From Leptospira chreensis (GTDB lineage Bacteria > Spirochaetota > Leptospiria > Leptospirales > Leptospiraceae), in the NCBI RefSeq assembly GCF_016919165.1, contig NZ_JAFFPS010000071.1, forward strand, positions 124,001 through 188,000: a stretch of 64,000 bases of DNA. The letters are read 5' to 3'. The notes beneath the pieces are model-generated. The model saw only the letters and a program-made list of their open reading frames with translations, ran no database searches and was not told the origin of the DNA. Shown here one piece after another: positions 27,234 through 36,159 of the stretch. A program made the translations under genes and the position numbers. The stretch's first letter is position 1; each line of letters begins with the position of its first letter.

Positions 27234-27665
27234 TTATTTACTAAGAACGATTTCGCCTTTGTCGTTCAATGGAAAAAAAGGATTGTATGCTAATTCAAAT
27301 ATATGGCCATCCGGGTCTTTAAAATAAGCACTATACCCACCCCAAAAAACTTTTTGTGGTTCTTTGAGAATCACTGCCCCTAAGGCCCGCACTTTGCCAA
27401 TTACCGCATCCACTTCGGCTTCACTACCAAGGTTTTGGGCCAAAGTAATTCCAGAAAACTCTTGGCGTTTTTGAAAAGGGATGCCAATGTCTTTTGCCAA
27501 ATCTTCTTCGCCAAACAAACCAAAGACGACAGCACCTATTTGAAAAAAAGCGACACTATCATTACTCTCCTGTGACCTTTTCCAACCGAGACCTTTCTCA
27601 TAAAAGTCGATAGAACGTTTTAGATCGGAAACACCTAAGGTAATTAAATTGATTCGTGGATGCAT
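27234..27665 (-). CDS. VOC-family (glyoxalase-fold) protein
   Basis: A 143-residue protein of two beta-alpha-beta-beta-beta units: 'INLITLGVSDLKRSIDFYEKGLGW' at the start and 'YSAYFKDPDGHIFELAYN' at the end, the usual signatures. Metal ligands may be the His near residue 125 and the following Glu. No substrate can be given; the fold covers glyoxalases, dioxygenases, epimerases and resistance proteins. It is one of three consecutive minus-strand genes. Confidence 0.8.
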   Translation of the reverse strand: MHPRINLITLGVSDLKRSIDFYEKGLGWKRSQESNDSVAFFQIGAVVFGLFGEEDLAKDIGIPFQKRQEFSGITLAQNLGSEAEVDAVIGKVRALGAVILKEPQKVFWGGYSAYFKDPDGHIFELAYNPFFPLNDKGEIVLSK

Positions 27666-27774
27666 AAACGAACTCCATTTGTTAAAATATGAACTTTATA
27701 GAAATAAAAAAGATGATAGCGGAAATCGGATTCACAAAACGGATGTTTCATGGTAGATGGAGCCATTGGGTGGC

Positions 27775-27792
27775 GGGTGGTTAACCCCACCC
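27775..27792. other. short GC-rich hairpin between ccr and VOC gene
   Basis: GGGTGG (27775-27780) and CCACCC (27787-27792) form a perfect six-base stem with loop TTAACC. No T-run follows on either strand, so an intrinsic terminator is doubtful. Confidence 0.35.
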
Positions 27793-27840
27793 AGTCTAAA
27801 TAGGGCGGGGACATGTACCTAAATACTCACCTGGAAAGAA

Positions 27841-29088
27841 TTACTTCTTTCCAAGACCTGTAGTTTTTGCACCAACGAGGATTGACATGTTTCCTGATGG
27901 GTGTTTGTTTTCGCGCATCAACTGATGGCACTCACCAGTTTGTTCGAAACTGTATGTTTCTGCCAAAACTGGATCGACTTTTTTATCGATCACGAGCTGG
28001 TTCAAATCACGACAGTTGTCGTCGTTTGCGAAGTGTGAACCTTGCAGACGTTTTTGTCGAATCCACACATAAAGAAGGGCCGCTTTTGCAGTGAAACCAG
28101 TAGTTCCCGCACAAATCACAACCATACCACCTGTTTCACAAACAAATACGGAAGTAGGAAGTGTCGTTTCACCTGGATGTTCAAATACGATTTGTGGGTT
28201 TTTACCTTTTCCAGCAATGTCCCAAATCGCTTTTCCAAATTCACGGGCTTGTTTGGTCCACTCAACAAATGCTTCTGGTTTATTGATATCGGAAGTGAGT
28301 CCACCCCAATGTTTGAACTTGTTACGGTTGATCACGCCAGCCGCACCTAAGTTTTTACAAAAATCAATTTTGTCATCAGAAGAAACAACAGCGATTGGAA
28401 TTCCACCAGCTGCTTTTACAATTTGGATTGCCATGGCACCAAGTCCACCAGCTCCACCCCAAATTAAAGCAACATCCCCAGGTTTTACATCATTTGGTTT
28501 CCAATGGTGTAACATTCTGTAGGCGGTCGCAGCCACTAACATATAAGCTGCAGAAGCTTCCCATGTTAGGTGTTGAGGGCGAGGAAGACATTGGTGGTCT
28601 TGCACTTTGCAGAATTGTGCAAAGGAACCCCAGTTGGATTCATATCCCCAAATGATTTGGGAAGGCGCATACATTGGATCTTTTCCAGAAAGAACCCATG
28701 GATCTTTTGGATCCCACATAGCGCAATGGACAACAACCTCGTCACCCACTTTCACATTTTTAACTTCAGCTCCAACTTTGTAGACAATACCGGATGCATC
28801 AGATCCACCGATGTGGAATTTTTCTGGTTCGCCTTTTTTATTACGAGCCGCGATCACATCTACCGGATACCCAAGGGCTGCCCAAACGTTATTATAGTTA
28901 ACTCCAGCAGCCATAGTGGCTACGAGAACTTCGTTCGGACCGATCTCCGGAACATCAATGACTTCTGATTGGAAAGAAGTTTTCGGTTCGCCGTAACGTT
29001 CCGGGCGAATGACCTGCGCGTGCATTTTTTTGGGCACAACTCCAATAGGTGGAAGTTCCCCTACTGGTACGATTTCTACGTTGCTCAT
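27841..29088 (-). CDS. ccr: crotonyl-CoA carboxylase/reductase
   Basis: A 415-residue MDR enzyme that reduces crotonyl-CoA with NADPH and carboxylates it to ethylmalonyl-CoA. Sequence features match the carboxylating enzymes throughout: [11 protein letters not shown] near the start (Asn for CO2), [11 protein letters not shown] (Glu), [19 protein letters not shown] and [11 protein letters not shown], with the late His in E-N-K-H-P-S-G-N-M. It is the signature enzyme of the ethylmalonyl-CoA route for acetyl-CoA assimilation, or a source of extender units. No other enzyme of that pathway is adjacent. RBS AAAGGT lies just before ATG. Confidence 0.93.
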   Translation of the reverse strand: MSNVEIVPVGELPPIGVVPKKMHAQVIRPERYGEPKTSFQSEVIDVPEIGPNEVLVATMAAGVNYNNVWAALGYPVDVIAARNKKGEPEKFHIGGSDASGIVYKVGAEVKNVKVGDEVVVHCAMWDPKDPWVLSGKDPMYAPSQIIWGYESNWGSFAQFCKVQDHQCLPRPQHLTWEASAAYMLVAATAYRMLHHWKPNDVKPGDVALIWGGAGGLGAMAIQIVKAAGGIPIAVVSSDDKIDFCKNLGAAGVINRNKFKHWGGLTSDINKPEAFVEWTKQAREFGKAIWDIAGKGKNPQIVFEHPGETTLPTSVFVCETGGMVVICAGTTGFTAKAALLYVWIRQKRLQGSHFANDDNCRDLNQLVIDKKVDPVLAETYSFEQTGECHQLMRENKHPSGNMSILVGAKTTGLGKK

Positions 29089-29152
29089 AGATTACCTTTT
29101 ACGAATAAAATTTATAGAGTTTCTTAGAACGTTTTAAAAAAGGCATCAGTTG

Positions 29153-30097
29153 TCAATCGCTTCCCCACTCCATAGAAAAGGCAAATGTCCATGCCGATTG
29201 ATAGAGCCTGTAATCACGATCCCTTTGTAATGGGTATCTATAGGCGAGACTCAGATTATACTTCTCCGAAAAATTCCAGGAAAACCCGGCACTGGCTTCT
29301 GTAAAATAAGAGGGATTGGCTTTATCTTTTTCTTTGGAATAATCCACGCCGTTATACGGATTGCGATACAAGATCCCTGTAAAAAGAGAAATTTCTGGCA
29401 TCAAATAATACGTCACATAAGCGGAAACAAGGGTCGTTTTTTTGAATTCATATTCTGGTTCTGGTGGGGAAGCCGATGGTTTTCGGAAATAAAATGGAAT
29501 CCCATCGTTGTCTTGTAAGTTGTTTGGTTGTGGTCTCGAAAGTGGATTTAATCCTCCAATTTTTGTGACAAAGGACCACTTCTCATACAAATATCCAAGT
29601 TTGATAAACCCCGAACCCGTATAATAATTTCCACCAGTAAACCGATCCGTATCGGGGCCACTCGGAAAACCAACCGAACCTTCGATTACAAAAAAGTACG
29701 GTTTGTCCAAATCGAAGAACGGTTGGTATTTAAAACCAAGATAAGTTTTTCCAATTCTTGCGGCATCTTCTCTTCCCCTCTGTTGGTAGTAATTCCAAGG
29801 AACTGAAGCGTTGAGAGCAAACCGACCATCAAAAAAATTCATCTCCGCAAAGGCCGTGGTTGTGAAGAGGTGACTATTCTCCCGAGTGGATTGGTAATAA
29901 TCTTGGGTCATTACCAAATAGTTCGTTGGTTTCTCTCGTTTTCCAGTAAAGGGATCCACAAATCTAGCTGTTGCGTTGGGACTATCCGACGAACCAGTGT
30001 GATGCGAATATAAAGAAATATTCCAAAACAATACAAATAATAATGAGAATGAAAAAGTTAGTTTTCGCTGTGTTGCTATGTTTATCATTTGTTTCAT
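29153..30097 (-). CDS. outer-membrane beta-barrel protein of the copper-type operon
   Basis: About 314 residues from ATG 30097; the frame also reaches 30118. The signal peptide ends near 'LYSHH'. The remainder is a run of short amphipathic strands with many Tyr and Phe ('YYQSTRENSHLFTTTAFAEMNFFDGRFALNASVPWNYY', split by turns), and the last strand ends near W-T-F-A-F-S-M-E-W. This suggests a 10-14-strand barrel. The mature start has His-His. It overlaps the preceding lipoprotein gene by four bases and is the last gene of the MbnP/MbnH operon, so it may be the metal-related outer-membrane component. No substrate is visible. Confidence 0.75.
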   Translation of the reverse strand: MKQMINIATQRKLTFSFSLLFVLFWNISLYSHHTGSSDSPNATARFVDPFTGKREKPTNYLVMTQDYYQSTRENSHLFTTTAFAEMNFFDGRFALNASVPWNYYQQRGREDAARIGKTYLGFKYQPFFDLDKPYFFVIEGSVGFPSGPDTDRFTGGNYYTGSGFIKLGYLYEKWSFVTKIGGLNPLSRPQPNNLQDNDGIPFYFRKPSASPPEPEYEFKKTTLVSAYVTYYLMPEISLFTGILYRNPYNGVDYSKEKDKANPSYFTEASAGFSWNFSEKYNLSLAYRYPLQRDRDYRLYQSAWTFAFSMEWGSD

Positions 30098-30990
30098 CGT
30101 TCCACTCCGGGAAAACAACCAGGGAAACTAAAAACAATATCTTCTGCTTGGAGGTTTTGTTGGAGGATATTGTATAAACCGAGATTGGAAACTTTGGATA
30201 TAATCACAGGGCCTGCAACCAAAGACAATTGTTCTAAAAATCGAACGGGAGATCCTGCCACGGTCCGATCTTGAAAAAGTGATGATAGAGAGATTAGAAT
30301 TTCTATATTACCACTTCGCCCCAGTTTCACCGGGATTTTACATTTAGGAGTGATCAATTTATTTCCTTGCGGAAGTAAAATGGTGACATCCTTTCCTCCC
30401 ACATCCATTCGGATATAAATTTCTTCCCAACTTACATTCGCGACCGCCACCACACCCAGAGGCATGTTCGCAAGCCTAGTGTTAGAATAAAGAAAACTCG
30501 CTCCCGTTTCCATTGTACTATTGTATTGAGTGATGTTGGACACAGTTCCTGCAGATAAAAACGCATAGGTTTTACCATACAAATCATCCGCTGGCAAATC
30601 GAGGGGTACCGTATAGGGAGTATGTGTTTTTGCCGTTGCAGTAGAACTTCTCTCCGAACTAGTGGCCGAGACACCTAATACTTGGTTTGGTGGATTGATT
30701 CGATACGTTCCCAATTCCCAATTGATATAAGAACTACTTTGAATTGTGATATTGTAAGTAGGCCCATTGCTTGTCAGACTAAATTGGTTTAGGTTATCAT
30801 CCGCCTGGTCATCATAGGAGCGAAGGTTCGTTCCGACGGTAACCAATTGGGTATTATTGAAAAATATGAGGTTCTGAAGGATGACAAGTTTTTCCTCTTC
30901 ACTATTCCCCACCGAACCAAAAGTACAGTGAGAAAAAAGAAACCCAATGATAAAGATGAAAATTTGTTTAGAGTGCAATCGATTCATCAA
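30094..30990 (-). CDS. lipoprotein of unknown function in the MbnP/MbnH operon
   Basis: A 298-residue lipoprotein, lipobox F-S-H-C at residues ~19-22. The mature part is beta-rich with many Asn, Thr and Ser, contains one late Cys (K-C-K) and another near the C-terminus (F-P-G-C-F), and has no known motif that I recognise. Its ATG overlaps the mbnH stop by four bases and its own stop overlaps the next start by four bases, so it is part of a tightly coupled operon with the di-haem enzyme and the outer-membrane barrel. Confidence 0.7.
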   Translation of the reverse strand: MMNRLHSKQIFIFIIGFLFSHCTFGSVGNSEEEKLVILQNLIFFNNTQLVTVGTNLRSYDDQADDNLNQFSLTSNGPTYNITIQSSSYINWELGTYRINPPNQVLGVSATSSERSSTATAKTHTPYTVPLDLPADDLYGKTYAFLSAGTVSNITQYNSTMETGASFLYSNTRLANMPLGVVAVANVSWEEIYIRMDVGGKDVTILLPQGNKLITPKCKIPVKLGRSGNIEILISLSSLFQDRTVAGSPVRFLEQLSLVAGPVIISKVSNLGLYNILQQNLQAEDIVFSFPGCFPGVER

Positions 30991-32189
30991 AAGGGGCTCG
31001 CAAACTTCGGATTGGTTAAGAATTCATCATCCGTAAGGGCCAAAAGAAAATTAACCATATCGTCTCTTTGTGAATTCGTAATTGTAAAGGGTTTAATCAG
31101 GGTAGAATCTTTTAGAGTATGGGCTTGCCCACCGGAACGATAGTGTTCCACCACTTGTGTGAGCGCATCTCTCGCGCAGTCTATTTTGGTTTTCCCAGTA
31201 CCGGCCGGTTTGTCTGGATTATTCGCATCCGCACACATAAAGATCCCATCATGCATATAAGGATAAGTCACTCCTATGTTACGCAAAGAAGGCGCCCGGA
31301 ATTTTCCTGTATCGGATGCCAAACCTGTTAAATCAAATAACCCTCGTTTGTTGCTTGGAACACCGGCGTAGTATGCATCATCATGGATTCCATTACTATG
31401 ATAAAAGAACTCTTCCCTGGCTCCGCCATGAAAGGATGTGTCCGTAAAATTAAATCCACCATGGCAATGAAAACATTCTGCAACTTCACCATTAAATAAA
31501 TTCAAACCACGAATTTCGGAAGCCGTGAGTGCTGATTTGTTATTTCTATAATTGTATTGATCAAACTTAGAATTTCCAGAAATCATAGATCTTTGAAAAC
31601 TCGCGAGTGCAAACCGGACATTTTGTTCGTTAATTCCAGAATTCCCAAAAGCTTTTTCAAACATAGGTGGATAAATGGAGTTAGATGTTAATTCATTTAA
31701 AAAATTATTGTTCTGCAAACCCAATTCAATTGGTGTTTCTCCAAACATAGGAGCACGTGCCTGAATTTCCAAACTTGTCATTTTGGGATTACTCCAAGTA
31801 AGTCTTGGCATATAAGCAACATTGGATAGATGTTGGGCATTTCTTGGATGGGGTTGGCTTGTGATCCCACGAGGAAAATCTTTTCCATCGGCAAAGGCCA
31901 AAGATTGAAAATGACAACCGCTACAGGCCATCGTTCCATTCCCTGACAATTTCTTCTCATAAAACAAATGCCGACCCAGTTCCACCTTTGCCTTGGACAT
32001 AGGATTGTCGGAAGGAACATTTGGTGTAGGAAAACCCGGAGGTAAATCCCAAACCCAATCAGAAGCACTGGCCAAAATTCCAAGAGCTGCGAGTAACAGG
32101 CCTTGATTTTTTTCTTCTTTCTGGAACGGGAGAACGTTACAGCCAAAAAACAAACAGAGAAGAGCAAACAAATAAAAATAAGACTTCAT
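30987..32189 (-). CDS. mbnH: di-haem peroxidase-like enzyme, MbnH type
   Basis: About 400 residues from ATG 32189 (GGAAT upstream); the frame extends to 32246 but that would remove the normal signal. It is a lipoprotein (lipobox F-F-G-C). Two haem sites: C-S-G-C-H in the first third and C-F-H-C-H near the middle, the MauG/bacterial cytochrome c peroxidase layout. It is followed by Y-M-H-D-G-I-F and H-Y-R-S-G-G motifs typical of the family. It lies next to an MbnP protein; the two together are the 'metallo-mystery pair', where MbnH oxidises a Trp of MbnP so that it can bind copper. That role is known for the Methylosinus pair and inferred here. Confidence 0.87.
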   Translation of the reverse strand: MKSYFYLFALLCLFFGCNVLPFQKEEKNQGLLLAALGILASASDWVWDLPPGFPTPNVPSDNPMSKAKVELGRHLFYEKKLSGNGTMACSGCHFQSLAFADGKDFPRGITSQPHPRNAQHLSNVAYMPRLTWSNPKMTSLEIQARAPMFGETPIELGLQNNNFLNELTSNSIYPPMFEKAFGNSGINEQNVRFALASFQRSMISGNSKFDQYNYRNNKSALTASEIRGLNLFNGEVAECFHCHGGFNFTDTSFHGGAREEFFYHSNGIHDDAYYAGVPSNKRGLFDLTGLASDTGKFRAPSLRNIGVTYPYMHDGIFMCADANNPDKPAGTGKTKIDCARDALTQVVEHYRSGGQAHTLKDSTLIKPFTITNSQRDDMVNFLLALTDDEFLTNPKFASPF

Positions 32190-32247
32190 AAATATATTCC
32201 TATAAAACTTGGTCGGCCGATAAAAGAACCGACCAAGTGAAAACAAA

Positions 32248-33096
32248 TTATTTGAGGCTAAACACTCGTTGGGTGATCGAACTATCTACTACCCCACTTG
32301 TATTCAACCCAAACGCTTGAACTAAGGTAGTGCAAGGAGCAGGCCCCCCCATCATCGGTAGTGGCATACAAGATGCGGTAGCGCCTGGATTATGACCGTT
32401 AATGAGTTGGTCTATATTAAAGGAAACTTTTTGATTTGTAGAGTTAAATTGACCTGTCAGTTGAATCGAAGCTCTATACTTTGCTGTACAGTTTCCATAA
32501 TTAGGTGCACCAGAACAACCGGTAGAACCTAAATGCAAACTTGTCCAGTTTGTTCCCGAATCTAAACTAAATTCAATTTTTGCATGTTTGTAACCGCCTG
32601 TCCAAGACCAATACATTGCCCCATTGTTTAAAGGTGCTGCTTGGTTAGTTCGATCCAGATGATTCAAAGTTTCGGGAACGCCAACAGAAAACTGAACACC
32701 AGTATAACTTCCCGCCGGTGCAGTACCGGTTACTTTTGTATTTGTATCCGTTGTCTGTGTGGTTTCTAAATCCACAAGGGCAACTCCATTGGACTGCCAA
32801 ACATTGTCTGTAGACAAAGTAACATCTACAGTGGTTCCATCCGCTTTCACAAGTTTCACTTCAGAGATATACAATCGGAAGTCACGAAACTGAACCGTTC
32901 GACTATCCGCAGTAATATTGGAACCGGTAACCAAAGCCTGTCCGTTGGCAAGAGCTTCAAAATTAAGATTTACAGTTTGCGGAACTGCAAGGGCCAAAAG
33001 TGCTAATGTTTGATTGTCATCTGATTTGGAATTCGGATCACAAGATACGAAACCAAAAACCAAAGTGGAAATAAAAAATAATTTAAATATGTTCAT
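32248..33096 (-). CDS. mbnP: MbnP-family copper-binding lipoprotein
   Basis: A 282-residue lipoprotein (lipobox V-S-C, Cys at residue ~19). It carries the family signature M-Y-W-S-W-T-G-G-Y-K-H-A-K-I-E at about residues 163-177 and the four-Cys pattern: two Cys in T-G-C...G-N-C and two in A-S-C...A-P-C. Family members bind copper, and a Trp is converted to kynurenine by the neighbouring MbnH. Here the gene is 58 bases upstream of mbnH on the same strand. The protein acts on the periplasmic side of a membrane. No methanobactin genes are visible, so the pair likely serves a methanobactin-free role in copper handling. Confidence 0.88.
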   Translation of the reverse strand: MNIFKLFFISTLVFGFVSCDPNSKSDDNQTLALLALAVPQTVNLNFEALANGQALVTGSNITADSRTVQFRDFRLYISEVKLVKADGTTVDVTLSTDNVWQSNGVALVDLETTQTTDTNTKVTGTAPAGSYTGVQFSVGVPETLNHLDRTNQAAPLNNGAMYWSWTGGYKHAKIEFSLDSGTNWTSLHLGSTGCSGAPNYGNCTAKYRASIQLTGQFNSTNQKVSFNIDQLINGHNPGATASCMPLPMMGGPAPCTTLVQAFGLNTSGVVDSSITQRVFSLK

Positions 33097-33187
33097 AAAT
33101 ACCTAATATTCTAAAATACTATTGCTTTTTTGAATTGATAGAAGTTGCAAAACAACTATCAATATCTATTGCTGTAGAGAAAAGAAC

Positions 33188-33655
33188 CTAGATACGAGGT
33201 GGTCGGAGTAAAGTGGGAATTCTTCCATCCTCAAGAGTGGAGGGAGACTCAGTCATTGTATAAAAAATTATAGAGGGAGTTACAAAACCAAAAGTTAAAT
33301 TTGGTCTATCCATAGTTTGGTGGTGGGACCGTAAAGAGAGTGCATCCTTTTTTTTCTTTTTGCAGGAACAAAGGTGGGTCTCACCATCTTTTGCATCATG
33401 GCAACTCGGTTTGAGGGCTAACTCTTTTGTTGTTTGGTGGTCATCTACGTGAGCCGAAGAAAGAGAACCGGCTTTGCCTTCAGAAAAGAGTTTATCTTCC
33501 GCATTCCCATGTTTTTCCTTTTTGGATCCATGGTTGCAATGGCAGATTTTGGAATTGGACTCCAGGCAATACCCAAGAAGCCCACTCCCTAAAAAGAGGA
33601 ATTGGGTGCAAAGGAATAAGGCCAGACTACCGGCAATCCACCGTTTGCAGAGCAT
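33188..33655 (-). CDS. small Cys/His-rich exported protein leading the copper-type operon
   Basis: A 155-residue protein with an N-terminal hydrophobic segment, then a middle rich in Cys, His and Lys: C-H-C-N-H, P-S-C-H-D, H-L-C-S-C followed by five Lys, and a C-terminus ending in L-L-R-P-P-R-I. The plan (anchor, metal-ligand-rich middle, 'RPP' end) resembles the small protein leading the czc operon at 9840-10235. It lies 91 bases upstream of mbnP on the same strand. A metal-sensing or chaperone role is inferred from composition and place only. Confidence 0.65.
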   Translation of the reverse strand: MLCKRWIAGSLALFLCTQFLFLGSGLLGYCLESNSKICHCNHGSKKEKHGNAEDKLFSEGKAGSLSSAHVDDHQTTKELALKPSCHDAKDGETHLCSCKKKKKDALSLRSHHQTMDRPNLTFGFVTPSIIFYTMTESPSTLEDGRIPTLLRPPRI

Positions 33656-33778
33656 CTACCCCATGGTTGGCCACCCAACCCAAAAATCGAGCCAATTTTT
33701 GGACAAATTTGGTGTCCCCCCTCCTGCCCTTTGAAAACATGGTCTTGGAACCAATGCAAACGAGCTAGAGGCCATCAG

Positions 33779-34105
33779 ATGAAACGCACGGAACTAGAAC
33801 GCAGGGAACGAGAACTGCGAAAAGCAGAAAAGAAAAAGATCCAACCTGGCGAAAAAGAAGCCATGAGCGTGGGCGATTATATCGACACTCTTTTTGGAAT
33901 GTTTCGTTATGATTCGGATGAGATTTTTAATGCATCCGATGATGAAAACATTTTAGAAATTCTGGAAAACATGAAAATGGAACACCCAGAAAAACAGTGG
34001 GATGTCATCATCCGCAAGGCTGTAAACAAAACCAAAGTAGAACAAAAAGAAAAGGCTTACGACTCCCTTCGAATCCTAGCAGGAATCCCTGCCGTCACCG
34101 CTTAA
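33779..34105 (+). CDS. small conserved-looking protein of unknown function
   Basis: A 108-residue soluble protein from ATG 33779 (AGAGG eight bases upstream; the longer frame from 33731 has no better site). The first 25 residues are a charged helix rich in Arg, Glu and Lys, followed by an acidic, mainly helical body (S-V-G-D-Y-I-D-T-L-F-G-M-F). No motif that I recognise. It is the first of two plus-strand genes; the second is a SpoIIE phosphatase receptor 69 bases on. Confidence 0.65.
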   Translation: MKRTELERRERELRKAEKKKIQPGEKEAMSVGDYIDTLFGMFRYDSDEIFNASDDENILEILENMKMEHPEKQWDVIIRKAVNKTKVEQKEKAYDSLRILAGIPAVTA

Positions 34106-34174
34106 TTCCTTTTTTTTCTAAAACAAACCGATTTACACAGGAAGGTCTTCGTCCTATAGTTGTGACCTTCCTGT

Positions 34175-36151
34175 ATGAAACAGATATTCACCTTCATTCT
34201 GTTATGTCTCTTTCATACAAACCTATTCGCTACCCCAAAACCTTGTCCTAACACAAACCCAATTCCACTTTCTGTTGCTGATGGAACCACTTATGATCTT
34301 TCCGATCATCTAGTTTATTTCACAGCAAGCCCGGCCATCCATTCTATATCCGAAGTAAGAGACCAGTTCCAAACATCGGCTCTGCAAAAATCGGGTGGAG
34401 TGATTCCCAATTTCGGAAACACAGACAAACAATACTGGTTTTGTTTTACCATTCAAAATGACGAAAGCAAACAAAAACGAATCGTCACTTTTATCAAGTA
34501 CCCACTACTCGATGATGTAAAATTTTTCGCATTACGAGAATCAGGTGAAATTTCAGAAAACCAACAAGGTAGAAGATTCCCATTTCAAAATAGAGACAGG
34601 GATTACCGAGGTTTTAGTTTTGCAACCGATTTGTTACCCCAAGAAACGGTGACTTATTATGTAGGTGTCAAAACAGATAGTTCCATGTCGGTTCCGCTTA
34701 TGGTGGCGGAAGAGAAAAATTTTTATACCTTTGTTTCTTTAGACACTCTACTCCAAGGTATATTTTTCGGAATCGTTGGGGTAATGAGTATATACAATCT
34801 TTTTGTATACTTTATGGTGCGAGACAAAGCATACATTTTTTATGTTTTGTATTTACTGATCTCTGCCGTTTCCTTTCAATTTTCTCTCCAAGGATTATTG
34901 CCCGTTTTATTTTTTCCTAACTCACCTGAGTTCGTATACAACTCTCACAACCTTCTCTATTTTTTATTTTTACTCACTTGTTTCCCGATGAGTATCACCT
35001 TTATGAATCTCAAGGAAAATGCTCCCCTCATTCGCAAATGGTTTTTGGGGCTCATGGTCGTATCAATAGTGAGTATTTGTCTCCTTCCTTTTTTGTCTTA
35101 CCGGTTTATGAACCAAGCGGGGGATATTTTTTCGTTTTTACTCGCATTCTTTGCTTTGTTTGTTTCTTATTACGTTGCTTTTATCAAAAAATTTCCACCG
35201 GCACGATTCTATTTTTATGGATACTTTATGGTGATCGTGGGAGGACTTGCCACCGTTCTCAAATACATGGGATTTTTCCCGGTCAATGCTTTCACAGAAA
35301 ATTCATTCCAAGTTGGGATGGCAATCGAAGTACTGCTTATGGCTTTTGGACTGGGAGATAGAATCTCCGTGGTCCGCAAAGAAAAGGACAAAATCCAATT
35401 CAAAGCGGAGATCAACAAACAAAAGTTAATCGCTTATGGAAAAGAACTCAAATTAGCCCAAAAGTTGCAAGAATCCACCCTTCCCCAAATCCTGCCAAAA
35501 TTTCCAGGACTTGTTATCAAAACAGGATATTTTCCAGCCTCTTTGGTAGGTGGTGATTTTTACGATATCACCGTTTATGGGAAACACCAGATATGTTGTT
35601 TGATTGCCGATGTGACAGGTCATGGAGTTCCGGCCGCCATTGAAGCTGCCATGTTAAAGATTGCATATATGCAGACCTTGGCGTTTGCCAACAAACCAGG
35701 AAAGGTTTTAGAAAGTATCAATGTATCCCTTGCCGGAAATTATAAAAATCAATTTTTGACCGCTAGTGCCATTTTTATCGATTTGGAACTCAAACAATTA
35801 AGGGTAGCAAATGCCGGACACCCCGCCTTATACAAGTTCAATGAAAATTCCACGGCAATCGAAGTGATCCGGCCCAAAGGAAAACTCATCGGATATTCCA
35901 AAGAAGTACAATACCCAGAAGAAATTCACAAACTATCTCCCGGTGATAAAATTTTGTTATTTACCGATGGGATTTGGGATTTGTGGGAAAATGGAGACTC
36001 TGGGGAAGAAGAGTTACTGGGATGGTTGTTAGCAAGAAAAGCTGAGTCGGTGGAATCGTTGTATGGTGGGATTGATGAACACATTCGCCTACGGAACAAA
36101 GAAGGTCCCGCAGACGATGATATAACATTTATTCTATTCGAAATTAGCTAA
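34175..36151 (+). CDS. 7TMR-DISM receptor with SpoIIE/PP2C phosphatase output
   Basis: A 658-residue membrane signalling protein. It has a signal peptide, an extracytoplasmic DISMED2-type ligand domain (~30-175), seven membrane helices (~185-390), a coiled-coil linker (~395-430) and a C-terminal PP2C/SpoIIE phosphatase domain with V-G-G-D-F-Y-D (first metal Asp), A-D-V-T-G-H-G-V-P-A (second), F-T-D-G-I-W and D-D-D-I-T-F. It would sense an unknown external ligand and dephosphorylate a protein such as an anti-sigma-factor antagonist. No STAS or anti-sigma gene is adjacent. Confidence 0.9.
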   Translation: MKQIFTFILLCLFHTNLFATPKPCPNTNPIPLSVADGTTYDLSDHLVYFTASPAIHSISEVRDQFQTSALQKSGGVIPNFGNTDKQYWFCFTIQNDESKQKRIVTFIKYPLLDDVKFFALRESGEISENQQGRRFPFQNRDRDYRGFSFATDLLPQETVTYYVGVKTDSSMSVPLMVAEEKNFYTFVSLDTLLQGIFFGIVGVMSIYNLFVYFMVRDKAYIFYVLYLLISAVSFQFSLQGLLPVLFFPNSPEFVYNSHNLLYFLFLLTCFPMSITFMNLKENAPLIRKWFLGLMVVSIVSICLLPFLSYRFMNQAGDIFSFLLAFFALFVSYYVAFIKKFPPARFYFYGYFMVIVGGLATVLKYMGFFPVNAFTENSFQVGMAIEVLLMAFGLGDRISVVRKEKDKIQFKAEINKQKLIAYGKELKLAQKLQESTLPQILPKFPGLVIKTGYFPASLVGGDFYDITVYGKHQICCLIADVTGHGVPAAIEAAMLKIAYMQTLAFANKPGKVLESINVSLAGNYKNQFLTASAIFIDLELKQLRVANAGHPALYKFNENSTAIEVIRPKGKLIGYSKEVQYPEEIHKLSPGDKILLFTDGIWDLWENGDSGEEELLGWLLARKAESVESLYGGIDEHIRLRNKEGPADDDITFILFEIS

Positions 36152-36159
36152 TATGCGGA

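Noticed and set aside
27234..27665. VOC protein as methylmalonyl/ethylmalonyl-CoA epimerase for the nearby ccr
   Set aside because: The sequence shows only general VOC features and no epimerase-specific motif that I can see; proximity alone is not enough.
33427..33768. Plus-strand ORFs opposite the Cys/His-rich gene
   Set aside because: They lack signal, motif and ribosome site; the minus-strand protein has a convincing signal and metal-ligand motifs.
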